DNA from: an uncultured Mollicutes bacterium
GTDB taxonomy: Bacteria > Bacillota_I > Bacilli_A > RF39 > UBA660
Length of the DNA: 36,178 bases
Reading direction: 5' to 3'
Assembly (NCBI GenBank): GCA_900550145.1
Contig: URRF01000011.1
Location: forward strand, 1 to 36,178
The position numbers and the translations under genes are program-made. Below are positions 14,798 through 23,686 of this stretch, piece by piece. The first letter of the stretch is position 1. Every line of letters starts with the position of its first letter. The notes under the pieces are model-generated. The model saw nothing but the letters and a program-made list of their open reading frames with translations, searched no databases and was not told the DNA's origin.

Positions 14798-15964
14798 TTA
14801 TTCCCTATTATATACATCCCTTGTATATACTTTACTTTTAACTTTTTCTATCTCTGGTTCTAATCTATTTGCTAAAATCACATCAGAAATATTAACAAAA
14901 TCACTAAAACTATGGATTACATCACAACCATTAAATTCATCAACACTTAATGTTGGTTCAAATATAACAACATCAATATTTTTATCTTTCAACCTATCAA
15001 TAACACCCTGAATAGCACTAGACCTAAAATTATCTGAATCAGCTTTCATTGTAAGACGATAAATTCCAACTTTTCTAGGACTTCTTTTACTTATTACATC
15101 AGCAATATACTCTTTTCTTGTATCATTAGATTTTACTATTGCCTCAATCATATTTTGCGGAACATCCCTATAATTTGCAAGTAATTGTTTTGTATCCTTT
15201 GGTAAACAATAACCACCATATCCAAAAGATGGATTATTATAATGAGTACCAATTCTTGGATCAAGACAAACACCTTCAATTATTTCTTTTGTATTTAATC
15301 CTTTAGATTCCGCATAAGTATCAAGTTCATTAAAATATGCTACTCTAAGAGCTAAATAAGTATTAGAAAATAACTTAACAGCTTCAGCTTCAGTATTTCC
15401 CATAAATCTTATATCAATATTATCCTTTAATGCACCTTCTTCTAACAACTTAGCAAATTTTAAAGCACGTTCACTCTTTTCACCCACTATTATTCTAGAA
15501 GGATATAAATTATCATAAAGTGCCTTACCTTCTCTTAAAAATTCTGGTGAAAATATAATATTATCCACACCATATTTCTTTCTTACAGACTCAGTATAAC
15601 CAACAGGAATAGTTGATTTAATTATTATAGTTGCATCCTTATTTACCTTTAATGCCTTATTAATAATATCTTCTACACTTGATGTATCAAATCTATTAGT
15701 AATATCATCATAATTTGTAGGAGTACTAATAATTATATAACTAGCACCCTTAAAAGCATCTTCATAATCTAAAGTAGCTCTTAAATTTAATTCTTTCTCC
15801 TTTAAAAATTTTTCTATCTCAGCATCTTTAATAGGTGAAATATGATTATTAATCATATCAACCTTTTCTTTAATTATATCTAGTGCAACAACCTCATTAT
15901 GTTGACTAAGTAATACAGATAGTGATAAACCCACATATCCTGTTCCCGCTACTGCTATTTTCAT
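14798..15964 (-). CDS. ugd: UDP-glucose 6-dehydrogenase
   Basis: The enzyme oxidises UDP-glucose to UDP-glucuronate with two NAD. The 388 residues show the NAD motif GTGYVGLS (7-14), STPTNYDD, IKSTIPVGYT, FSPEFLREG and the catalytic FGYGGYCLPKDT with Cys253, with Lys197 in the conserved AVKLFSNTYLALRVAYFNE block. The closely related GDP-mannose dehydrogenases share these motifs, but length and context favour Ugd. The start was fixed at 15964 by GGAGGTAAAGAA before ATG; a longer frame extends 24 codons upstream without support. It is the last gene of the polysaccharide operon and supplies the substrate for the epimerase at 25067. Confidence 0.93.
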   Translation of the reverse strand: MKIAVAGTGYVGLSLSVLLSQHNEVVALDIIKEKVDMINNHISPIKDAEIEKFLKEKELNLRATLDYEDAFKGASYIIISTPTNYDDITNRFDTSSVEDIINKALKVNKDATIIIKSTIPVGYTESVRKKYGVDNIIFSPEFLREGKALYDNLYPSRIIVGEKSERALKFAKLLEEGALKDNIDIRFMGNTEAEAVKLFSNTYLALRVAYFNELDTYAESKGLNTKEIIEGVCLDPRIGTHYNNPSFGYGGYCLPKDTKQLLANYRDVPQNMIEAIVKSNDTRKEYIADVISKRSPRKVGIYRLTMKADSDNFRSSAIQGVIDRLKDKNIDVVIFEPTLSVDEFNGCDVIHSFSDFVNISDVILANRLEPEIEKVKSKVYTRDVYNRE

Positions 15965-16019
15965 TTCTTTACCTCCAATTACTATTCTAATATAACATTT
16001 AACAAATATTAAAATTTTG

Positions 16020-16484
16020 TTAAGTATTAATTTCATTTATTAATTTATTTATAAAATTTTTAGTATTACTTTTAAACTTTTTTGGTTTAAATGTTTTAGC
16101 TTTTTTTATTAGATCATCTAATTTTGTATTTTCATCTAATTTAAGAATATATCCCTCATCAGAAAATACATCTACTATTTCAATTTGATGATCATCAACA
16201 TGTTCACCATATTTTGCTAATCTAGCACATGCAATTACTTTTTTTCCTTCTTTCAAAGGTCCAGTAATTGAACCAGTACCTCCATGTGTAATAATTAAAT
16301 CAGCTTTTTTAACATATTCATTCATTTTATCATAATCAATAAAATCAAATATTTTCATTTTTTTTGATTTATATTTTGTATAACCTGCTTGTACTATAAT
16401 TTCATCTTTAATCTTACTTTTTTCTATATAATCTAAAAGTCTAGTAAATTCTTGATGTTGTGTTCCTAATGTAACTAATATCAT
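16020..16484 (-). CDS. pssE: Glycosyltransferase subunit, PssE/Cps14G type (Alg13-like)
   Basis: This 154-residue protein is the C-terminal, GT28-like nucleotide-sugar-binding half of a two-part transferase. MILVTLGTQ at the start and DLIITHGGTGSITGPLKEGK in the middle are the family signatures. It pairs with the upstream PssD-like subunit, which anchors it to the membrane, and the pair adds the second sugar in several capsule pathways. The start is set at 16484 because its ATG shares a base with the upstream TAA (TAATG), a coupled arrangement. Confidence 0.9.
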   Translation of the reverse strand: MILVTLGTQHQEFTRLLDYIEKSKIKDEIIVQAGYTKYKSKKMKIFDFIDYDKMNEYVKKADLIITHGGTGSITGPLKEGKKVIACARLAKYGEHVDDHQIEIVDVFSDEGYILKLDENTKLDDLIKKAKTFKPKKFKSNTKNFINKLINEINT

Positions 16485-16954
16485 TAATAAATCCACCCCC
16501 AACATTCTGCTTTTGGATAATATTTAAGCATATTTTCCCACTGAACTACAAAAGTTGTATATGCATGCAATTTATATATCATTTTACCTGTTACAGTTGG
16601 AGAATTATTTTTAGCAAATGACTCAATATAAATTACTTTTTTTCTAAATATTTTACCTAAACAGCACATTGCTGCTGCAGTATTCGCACCTGTTGTAACA
16701 ATTACCTCTGGATTATACTTAATTAAGTAAAATAAAGACATAAAACAATTAATAAGTAAAATAAATGGATATAATAATTTTTGATTCCTAGATCCATACG
16801 GAAAAAAAGACATATTATATTTACTTTTCATACTTTTAGTAACATCTGTTTTTTCAGTAATTAAAACATATTTATATTCTTTAAATAATTCATTTAATTG
16901 AAGTAACTGTGTTAAATGACCACCTGTACTTGATATAAACATTACTTTTTTCAT
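16484..16954 (-). CDS. pssD: Glycosyltransferase subunit, PssD/Cps14F type (Alg14-like)
   Basis: This 156-residue subunit opens with MKKVMFISSTGGHLTQLLQL, the Alg14/Cps14F signature. A membrane-associated helix follows (about residues 63-83, LLYPFILLINCFMSLFYLI), then VIVTTGANTAAAMCCLGK. It recruits the PssE-like partner to lipid-linked acceptors. The start is chosen at 16954, where its ATG overlaps the TGA of the preceding gene (ATGA), not at an ATG six codons earlier. Acceptor and sugar are unknown; Cps14F/G add galactose to glucose in pneumococcus. Confidence 0.9.
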   Translation of the reverse strand: MKKVMFISSTGGHLTQLLQLNELFKEYKYVLITEKTDVTKSMKSKYNMSFFPYGSRNQKLLYPFILLINCFMSLFYLIKYNPEVIVTTGANTAAAMCCLGKIFRKKVIYIESFAKNNSPTVTGKMIYKLHAYTTFVVQWENMLKYYPKAECWGWIY

Positions 16955-17817
16955 TTCCAATAAGTCCCCCATTCAACATCATACTTATTTGGTTGTAAAA
17001 TATCATAACCACTTCCATCTGTAAATGTTAATTCTCCAAAATATATTTTACCTTCAACTTCATATAAATCTACTCTCACATAATCAAAATCTTCTGATAA
17101 TTTCTTTGATATTTCGAGCATTTTTTTTAAATTTTTTGGTTTGTTAAATTTTACATTACGCTTTCTTTCATCAATACCAAATGGTTGCATATTCCACATT
17201 TCATCAAAATATGCCATACAATGATTGTCTGAAAATCTTCCGACATCTACTTGTACAAAAACCTTAATACTACCATTTAATTGTTTAAAACAATGAAATT
17301 TATAATCATTAGGTACTTGATTTTCTGTTCCTATATATTTTTCAGCTATAATTAGTGGATCAATTTCATTGTAAAATAACTCAAACGTTCTATAGCCAAA
17401 TTTATATTTTACAAATTGATTCATTTTCTTTACTACATCATCTGTACTTATTTTTTCTTTATCATTTACAATGATATTAGTTTTAGATGCATTATTTGTT
17501 TTTAATACAAATTGATTTGGTAATTTTTCTAAATCTTCTTTTGTAATTTTCTTTTTTGCAAAATATAATGGTATTAAATATTCATCACCTATTTTTTCTT
17601 TTATATACTCTCTTACTTTATATTTGTCCGCACATAAAATATATAATGGATTATTATAATTTAATTTTCTTAATTGAATTTTTTCACTATATCTTTTTGG
17701 ATTATCCAAATTCAACTTCATTTTAGTTTTTAATCTAAAATAAATTTTTAAAGATGTCTTAAGTCCAAATATTTTAATCATAACTTTTCCAATTAACTCT
17801 TTTAATTCATCTTTCAT
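16951..17817 (-). CDS. TupA-like ATP-grasp protein
   Basis: The 288 residues match the ATP-grasp family named after TupA of teichuronopeptide synthesis: NPKRYSEKIQLRKLNYNNPL near the start, then ADKYKVREYI, LIPLYF, PNQFVLKTNNAS, DYKFHCF, the VRVDLYEVEGKIYFGELTF segment with its metal-binding Asp and Glu, and a terminal TDGSGYD. Such proteins are common in capsule and exopolysaccharide loci and may join an amino acid to a sugar acid, which would fit the uronic acids made by this operon. Substrate is unproven. It has ribosome site AAGGAGTAATGTT and lies 4 bases after the glycosyltransferase upstream. Confidence 0.85.
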   Translation of the reverse strand: MKDELKELIGKVMIKIFGLKTSLKIYFRLKTKMKLNLDNPKRYSEKIQLRKLNYNNPLYILCADKYKVREYIKEKIGDEYLIPLYFAKKKITKEDLEKLPNQFVLKTNNASKTNIIVNDKEKISTDDVVKKMNQFVKYKFGYRTFELFYNEIDPLIIAEKYIGTENQVPNDYKFHCFKQLNGSIKVFVQVDVGRFSDNHCMAYFDEMWNMQPFGIDERKRNVKFNKPKNLKKMLEISKKLSEDFDYVRVDLYEVEGKIYFGELTFTDGSGYDILQPNKYDVEWGTYWK

Positions 17818-17821
17818 AACA

Positions 17822-18901
17822 TTACTCCTTAATAATTTTACTTAAAGTATTAGTAATTTTTTTATTAAATTTTTTATAATCAAATTTTTCTTTTATTTTG
17901 TAACCTTTATCCAAAAACTCTTTCATACCCTCATAAATTCCATTTTCTGAATTTTCACAAAGTATTCCATATCCTTCATCAGTAATTAATTTAGCATCAG
18001 CTACATCAGTTGTTATTATTGGAATATTTAAAACTCTTGCTTCATTTAATACTATTCCATAACCTTCATATGCTGATGAAAAAACAAAAGCATCTGAAAT
18101 ATTATAATAAGGAAATGGGTTCTTTTTAGATCCAGTTAAAATAATATTTTTAGTATTATTTTCTTTAATCATATCAATATACTTATCATGATCAGCACCA
18201 TCTCCAACCAATATAACTCTAAACTTATATTTTTCATCATTCAATTTTTTAGTAGCCTCAATTATTCTTGATACCTTTTTATGCATATCATCATGTCTTG
18301 ATACATTTATAAATGTAATAATATTTTCTTTTTTAATATCATTTACCTTTAATTTACTTTTATTAATTATATCTTCACCTGCAATATAGTTATTTGCAAC
18401 TACAACTTTTCCTGAATAATTTGGATACAATTTTAAGAAAGCTTCTTTAGCACATTCAGATACACATACTATTTTTTTGAACTTTTCAAATTCAACTTTT
18501 TTCATTAATTCATTTAATTCTTTATCTGTTCTTGATTTTAATAAATCTGTATGGATAAAAATTATATTGTTTTCACTTTCTTTTCTTGTAATTAGTGCTA
18601 AAACACCATGTTGATGTGGGTAACATATTGAAGCATAATATTTTTTAGGGAATATAATATTTTTTAAAAGTTTAATTGTAGCAATTATTTTACCAAACAG
18701 ATTCCATTTACCTTTACATAAAATTTCTACATTAACATTCCTAGGTATCATATCCAAATAATTTTCTTTTTCATTATACACAAGCATCAGTGTAACATCA
18801 TATTTTTTTACTAAATCACTATTATTAAGTAGGTCCACTAAGGCTTTTTCCATACCACCAATAGACAATTTTGACATATTAATTTTTATTTTTTTCTTCA
18901 T
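17822..18901 (-). CDS. Family 4 glycosyltransferase (third of three)
   Basis: This 359-residue retaining GT-B enzyme has the N-terminal SIGGMEKALVDLL donor-loop region, a central VSRHDDMHKKVSRIIEA (start of the second Rossmann domain), RVILVGDGADHDKYI, NIILTGSKKNPFPYYNISDAFVFSS, and the acidic motif EGYGIVLNEARVLNIPIITTD. The start at 18901 has GAGGAAAATT before ATG and lies inside the end of the preceding gene by 23 bases. The sugar it transfers cannot be read from sequence. Confidence 0.9.
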   Translation of the reverse strand: MKKKIKINMSKLSIGGMEKALVDLLNNSDLVKKYDVTLMLVYNEKENYLDMIPRNVNVEILCKGKWNLFGKIIATIKLLKNIIFPKKYYASICYPHQHGVLALITRKESENNIIFIHTDLLKSRTDKELNELMKKVEFEKFKKIVCVSECAKEAFLKLYPNYSGKVVVANNYIAGEDIINKSKLKVNDIKKENIITFINVSRHDDMHKKVSRIIEATKKLNDEKYKFRVILVGDGADHDKYIDMIKENNTKNIILTGSKKNPFPYYNISDAFVFSSAYEGYGIVLNEARVLNIPIITTDVADAKLITDEGYGILCENSENGIYEGMKEFLDKGYKIKEKFDYKKFNKKITNTLSKIIKE

Positions 18902-20063
18902 AATTTTCCTCGCAAACAATTTTCAACCATTTTTCAATAATTTTATCTTTTTTTCTAGAATTTACTATTTTAGGTGCTTCATTCTTAAATTTTTCTCTCA
19001 TGTTTTTATCTTCTATAGTTTTAATAATCATATCAGCAAGAATATTTATATCTTCATCTATTATATCTAGAGTTTTAAAATATCTATATCTATCTGTAAG
19101 ATTTACAATTAGCCCATTTTCATTGTGTTTAATTATCTCATCTACACCCATCAACCAATCATAAGATATACAAGATAAACCACATGCCATTGCCTCAACT
19201 AATGCATTTGCATACCCTTCAAAACGAGATGCCATAACATATATAGACGCTTTATTTAATTCTTTTACTACATCTTTTGTAGCAGGTACTAATAATACAT
19301 TATCATTTAAATTTAAATCAGAAATTAATTCTTCCATTTTAGGTTTGTAATAGCCATCGCCAACAATTCTAAGTTTCCAATCAGGATATTTTTCAGATAC
19401 TATTTTAAATGCTCTAATTAAATAATCATATCCCTTATGTGTATCATATCTTCCAATTGATATTACATTTTTAACATCAACGTTATTTATTACTTTAGGT
19501 GTAATGCTAAGTGGATTATATATTTTAATCATTTTTACAGCATCCCCTAAAAATTCTTTATAACTTTTCATATTTTCATCTGATGATAATATAAACAAAT
19601 CAACTTTTTCAGGAAAATACTTCTTTATTTTACTCTTATTTTTATGATATTCTAAATGCATTGCTTCTCTTACTATTATCTTTTTTGCATTAATGTAAGG
19701 TAAAAACTCAAGTGCTGTAGGAACGCGTCCAAAGATTACAATGTCTTTATTTGTAACTTTTTTGGCATATTTTTTTGCTCCTAATTTAATAGTTATAAAT
19801 TCATTTGCTTTTTCTAATAAACGTATAAAATAATATAAAGGTTTATTTTTTTTATATTTTTTAGATACTAAATTGCTTTTTTTATATATATAATTTATTT
19901 TTATATTATCGTCATATTTAAAATATGTTTCATTATTACTCTTATATAAACTAATAAGTTCTACATCATATTTTTTTACTAAATCATTAGAAAGAGTATT
20001 AATAATTCTTTCTACACCACCCATCATATCTAAACTTTCATCTATAAAATATATTTTATTCAT
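18879..20063 (-). CDS. Family 4 glycosyltransferase (second of three)
   Basis: The 394-residue GT-B protein begins with DESLDMMGGVERIINTLS and continues with VISIGRYDTHKGYDYLIRAF, LRIVGDGYYKPKMEELI, and the catalytic EGYANALVEAMACGLSCISYD (EX7E). The GVER and later motifs are typical of GT4 lipopolysaccharide and capsule enzymes. Its ATG overlaps the TGA of the upstream glycosyltransferase by four bases. Substrates are unknown. Confidence 0.92.
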   Translation of the reverse strand: MNKIYFIDESLDMMGGVERIINTLSNDLVKKYDVELISLYKSNNETYFKYDDNIKINYIYKKSNLVSKKYKKNKPLYYFIRLLEKANEFITIKLGAKKYAKKVTNKDIVIFGRVPTALEFLPYINAKKIIVREAMHLEYHKNKSKIKKYFPEKVDLFILSSDENMKSYKEFLGDAVKMIKIYNPLSITPKVINNVDVKNVISIGRYDTHKGYDYLIRAFKIVSEKYPDWKLRIVGDGYYKPKMEELISDLNLNDNVLLVPATKDVVKELNKASIYVMASRFEGYANALVEAMACGLSCISYDWLMGVDEIIKHNENGLIVNLTDRYRYFKTLDIIDEDINILADMIIKTIEDKNMREKFKNEAPKIVNSRKKDKIIEKWLKIVCEENYEEKNKN

Positions 20064-21184
20064 AACTCACCATTCAATACTTTTTCATATTGTTTCAATA
20101 TTGTTTTATTATAATCGTCTAAACTAAATTTAAAGTTTTTACTTATCTTTGTATTCATTGCATCAATTATTCCATTTTTTATTGCTTCAATATTGTTATC
20201 AGTCAATATATAAGAATTATCTGGTGCAAATATTTTTATATCTTTTATTCCTGTAACATTAGGTACAACCACAGGTATATGTGATGCTAATGCTTCAACT
20301 AAAACTAAAGCTGCACCTTCTGAATATGATGTTAAAACAAATAAATCAGCAGAATTTAAATACTTAGAAACATTATTACTTCTTCCTAAAAATTCAATAT
20401 AATTGTTAATTCCTAATTTGTTTACTTTTTCTACTAATTTGTTTTTTTTATCACCATCACCTATTACAGATACAAAAAAGTTTTGATTTTCCTTTCTTAA
20501 TAAATCTACTACATCAATTAGTCTATCATATCCTTTTTGATATACTAACCTTCCCACACTAACTATATTATATTTATTACTTAAATGAATTTTTTCATCA
20601 CTAACTTTAAATTTTGACAAGTTATAAATATATGTTACTTTATTTTTGCATTTTGGCATAACTTTACAAAAACTCTCCATAACACTTTTACTTACTGCAA
20701 TTATTTTATCAAAGCCATAATATTTTTCACAATTTTTATAAAAATCATTCTTATACTTTAAATCATTATCAATCAACCACTTTACATCTGTATGAATCCA
20801 AATATATCTTTTTTTGCAATTTGATAAATTAACAAAATTATCCATAAGATGATGATAACCTGCAAAAGCTATGCCAACATCATATTTTTTATTAGAAATA
20901 AATTTTTTCTCTGTGAATTTATTAAAAGATAGTTTCCTAAAAACCTTATTTATGAATTTATCCTGTCTAGTTATTTTATTTAATAATTTCCTACCAGAAT
21001 AAGAATATGGTGAATAAACATTTACTTTATCGGGGATTTTATCTAAATTTACTCCTTGCATCTTATATAAGATAAGATCCACATTAAATTTACTGTAATC
21101 AATATTTGATAATAAACTAAGAAGGGCACTCTCTATTCCACCAACATCCATATGTACACTTGTTATTAATATATTTTTTTTCAT
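20060..21184 (-). CDS. Family 4 glycosyltransferase (first of three)
   Basis: This 374-residue GT-B protein has MDVGGIESALLSLLSNID at the N-terminus, VSVGRLVYQKGYDRLIDV, FVSVIGDGDKKNKLV, NNYIEFLGRSNNVSKYLNSADLF and the EX7E motif in EGAALVLVEALASHIPVVV. Its start codon overlaps the ancestral stop of the broken family 2 glycosyltransferase upstream, so its translation once depended on that gene. AGGAAAGG-like sequence before ATG may now suffice. Sugar specificity is unknown. Confidence 0.92.
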   Translation of the reverse strand: MKKNILITSVHMDVGGIESALLSLLSNIDYSKFNVDLILYKMQGVNLDKIPDKVNVYSPYSYSGRKLLNKITRQDKFINKVFRKLSFNKFTEKKFISNKKYDVGIAFAGYHHLMDNFVNLSNCKKRYIWIHTDVKWLIDNDLKYKNDFYKNCEKYYGFDKIIAVSKSVMESFCKVMPKCKNKVTYIYNLSKFKVSDEKIHLSNKYNIVSVGRLVYQKGYDRLIDVVDLLRKENQNFFVSVIGDGDKKNKLVEKVNKLGINNYIEFLGRSNNVSKYLNSADLFVLTSYSEGAALVLVEALASHIPVVVPNVTGIKDIKIFAPDNSYILTDNNIEAIKNGIIDAMNTKISKNFKFSLDDYNKTILKQYEKVLNGEL

Positions 21185-22166
21185 TTTAATCCTTTCCTAA
21201 TTGCACTTTTAAGAATAGTTATTACATCATTTACATATTTTATCATTCGATTACTATAATAACAAATATATAAATTCCTTAAAACTATTAATTTTCTATA
21301 ATGATTCGAAATCGCATAACTTATATTAAATTTCAATTTTTTCGTTTTAAATAAATTAATAATTTCTTTGTATCTTTTTTTAAACGTATTGAATAATTTA
21401 AATCATCCAAATACATTTTTTGTTGCAATTTTTCTATTGTATACTTAAAATTAATACATTTCTCAAATAATAAATCTATTATTTCATATTTTGATTTTAA
21501 ATAATCAAAATTCATATTAGAAGTGATACTCAGATTATTTTCGTTTTTTATGTTTATTATATATATATATTGGTGTATCTAAATAATAGTAATTATCACA
21601 ATTATTAAGAATACAATATGTTAGAAAACAGTCTTCATAATTCCTTCTGTCTACAAAATATTTTTCTTTGATTTTATTTTTTTTAAATATTTTGCAAGAA
21701 AGATTACTTCTAAATAGTTTATCATATAGATTATCAATTCCATACTTTTTTTCTATTACGTGATTACCATATAAGCATTTGTCTAATACATCTTTATTAT
21801 CATATCATATTATCATCTGTGCTAATATACAACCTGGTGTGTTATTTATAATAATATCTACTATTCTGCTTACAACTTGATTATCATACAATACATCATC
21901 TGAATCAACAAAATAAACATAATCACCTGTAACTTTTAAAAACCCATTTTTTCTTGCAATATTGGGTCCTTGATTTTTTTGCTTTATTAATATAATTCTA
22001 TCATACTTTTTTTATATTGATTTAATATTTCCAAGCTATTATCAGTAGAACCATCATTTACAAAAATAAATTCTATATCGGCATATGCTTGATTTACAAG
22101 TGAATCAATATGTTTTTCTAAAAATTTACCTTTATTATATACTGGACTAACTATACTAATTTTCAT
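21181..22166 (-). pseudogene. Family 2 glycosyltransferase broken by four small lesions
   Basis: The ATG at 22166 opens a GT2 protein (MKISIVSPVYNKGKFLEKHI, then VNDGSTDNS at 36-44). The frame breaks at an A7 run (22007-22013), where eight A would restore it, and continues through QGPNIARKNGF and VDSDD. It then meets TGA at 21805-21807 (one base from TGG), breaks at an A6 run (21544-21549, one A too many), and again near 21340 (one A too few). Corrected, it encodes about 328 aa and ends at TGA 21181-21183. ATGA overlaps occur at both ends, with the flippase and the next glycosyltransferase. This full-length reconstruction explains the whole 1-kb gap. It is probably a recently inactivated gene. 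Confidence 0.88.
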
Positions 22167-23686
22167 TTTTTTATTACCATCCTTTTAAATCTTAACATCA
22201 ATGCCTTAAAAGATTTCATTGTAAAAAACAAAATTAAAAATACTATACCTGCATCTACTATTCCTAATATAATTGATGAAACAAACCAATTTAAATAATT
22301 AAAATCAGAATATAATGGCAATATTGAAATTAACAATTTATCAAATAAAACGATTCCTATTGTAATTAATACTGAATATACAAATTTTTTATAATAATTA
22401 GATTTACTGTCATCTAAAACTTCTTTATATATACATTTCACATAGCTTGGCATCATAATAAATAGTTCCGAAAATAAGGTTGCAAATAATACTCCTGAAA
22501 TATTATATTTTTTTACAAGAATTGCTGACAATACTATATTAATTAATGTAGCAATAATAGTTGATTTTTTAGTCTCATTAAATTTTCCAGAAACGGATAT
22601 CATTGATGAAATTGGACTATATATACATTTAACAAATAATATTGAAGCAAAGAGTAAAACTGCTATGTTACCAATTAAATACTTATCTCCTAACCAAATT
22701 TTAACAAATGAAAGAATTGAAATATAAAACATTGACGAAAAAAAGACTGATATAAACATAGATAACGATTGATATTCATTAAATATAAATTTTTTCTTTT
22801 TTGCGTTTTCCTTTGTATTAGCAAAGAGATTTCCAAAACTCTCCAAAGGGCTATTAAGAATATACTCAAGTATTTGGGTTAAATAACTCATAATATAATT
22901 ATAAGAAGAATAAATAGAAACGCTAAGGAGTCCGCCTTTAAATAAAGATAATAATATTGCATCTGTATTGTTAAATACAATTTTAGAAATTTTATGAACA
23001 AAAACATCTTTTGTCATATCTATAGTACTATAATCAGGCATACTTTTCTTATCTAGCCAAGGATAATTTTTTAATGTTTGTTTTACAACCAAATAATTAG
23101 ATATTACATTAAAAATAATTCCAACAATAATAATCAGTATATATTCTACTTTAAAAGCAATAAGTAATAACTCAACTATTTTAAATAAAAATAATTTTGT
23201 ATTTAATATCACATTTACTTTATATTTTTTTTGATCTGCTATAAGTAGAGTTTGATATGGCATTAATAAAAGATATATCAATAAATAATCTATTGAATTT
23301 AGCACAATTATAACAAATATATATAGTTGCGAGATTTCATTACTCCTTAAAAATAATGCTGAGCTTGCTGCTAAAAGTATTCCTAAGGAAAAAATTATCA
23401 TTCCTATTTTTTTGTAAATTTTAACTGCACCTGTGAATACGGAGCTTATCTTTTCTCTATCATCTTCAGCAAACAATTTATACAGCTTATATGCTATAGC
23501 AGAACCAAATCCCATTTCAGCAAGTCCAAAATAACTAAATATTTGATATATTAATTGAGTTAATCCATTTAATTCAGAACCATAATTCGAAATAAATAAA
23601 TGAATCTTAGGAAACCCAATTATTGCAATAATTACCCATGGAAAAAAAGAAGTAATAAAGTTTAAGATGCTTTTTTTAGTTCTCAT
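22163..23686 (-). CDS. wzx: Polysaccharide flippase, Wzx type
   Basis: The 507-residue integral membrane protein has about 12-14 hydrophobic helices and fits the MOP/MATE-like polysaccharide exporter family: YGSELNGLTQLIYQIFSYFGLAEMGFG near the N-terminus is typical, as is the FKGGLLSVSIYSSYNYI region. It would move the undecaprenyl-linked repeat unit across the membrane. Genes for polymerase and glycosyltransferases on both sides support this. It overlaps the preceding gene by 11 bases and has ribosome site AAGGAGATAG. The gene symbol reflects role, not close similarity. Confidence 0.88.
   Translation of the reverse strand: MRTKKSILNFITSFFPWVIIAIIGFPKIHLFISNYGSELNGLTQLIYQIFSYFGLAEMGFGSAIAYKLYKLFAEDDREKISSVFTGAVKIYKKIGMIIFSLGILLAASSALFLRSNEISQLYIFVIIVLNSIDYLLIYLLLMPYQTLLIADQKKYKVNVILNTKLFLFKIVELLLIAFKVEYILIIIVGIIFNVISNYLVVKQTLKNYPWLDKKSMPDYSTIDMTKDVFVHKISKIVFNNTDAILLSLFKGGLLSVSIYSSYNYIMSYLTQILEYILNSPLESFGNLFANTKENAKKKKFIFNEYQSLSMFISVFFSSMFYISILSFVKIWLGDKYLIGNIAVLLFASILFVKCIYSPISSMISVSGKFNETKKSTIIATLINIVLSAILVKKYNISGVLFATLFSELFIMMPSYVKCIYKEVLDDSKSNYYKKFVYSVLITIGIVLFDKLLISILPLYSDFNYLNWFVSSIILGIVDAGIVFLILFFTMKSFKALMLRFKRMVIKK

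Noticed and set aside
15965..16036. Longer start for ugd, 24 codons upstream
   Set aside because: The extension has no family match, overlaps pssE, and bypasses the GGAGGTAAAGAA ribosome site.
21333..21515. A separate 60-aa gene
   Set aside because: It is one in-frame piece of the broken GT2 gene, joined to sequence on both sides by single-A slips.
21805..21807. TGA read as Trp (alternative genetic code), which would remove one lesion in the GT2 gene
   Set aside because: Trp is TGG in all intact genes, TGA ends several genes (for example at 16951, 20060 and 22163), and three frameshifts would remain.
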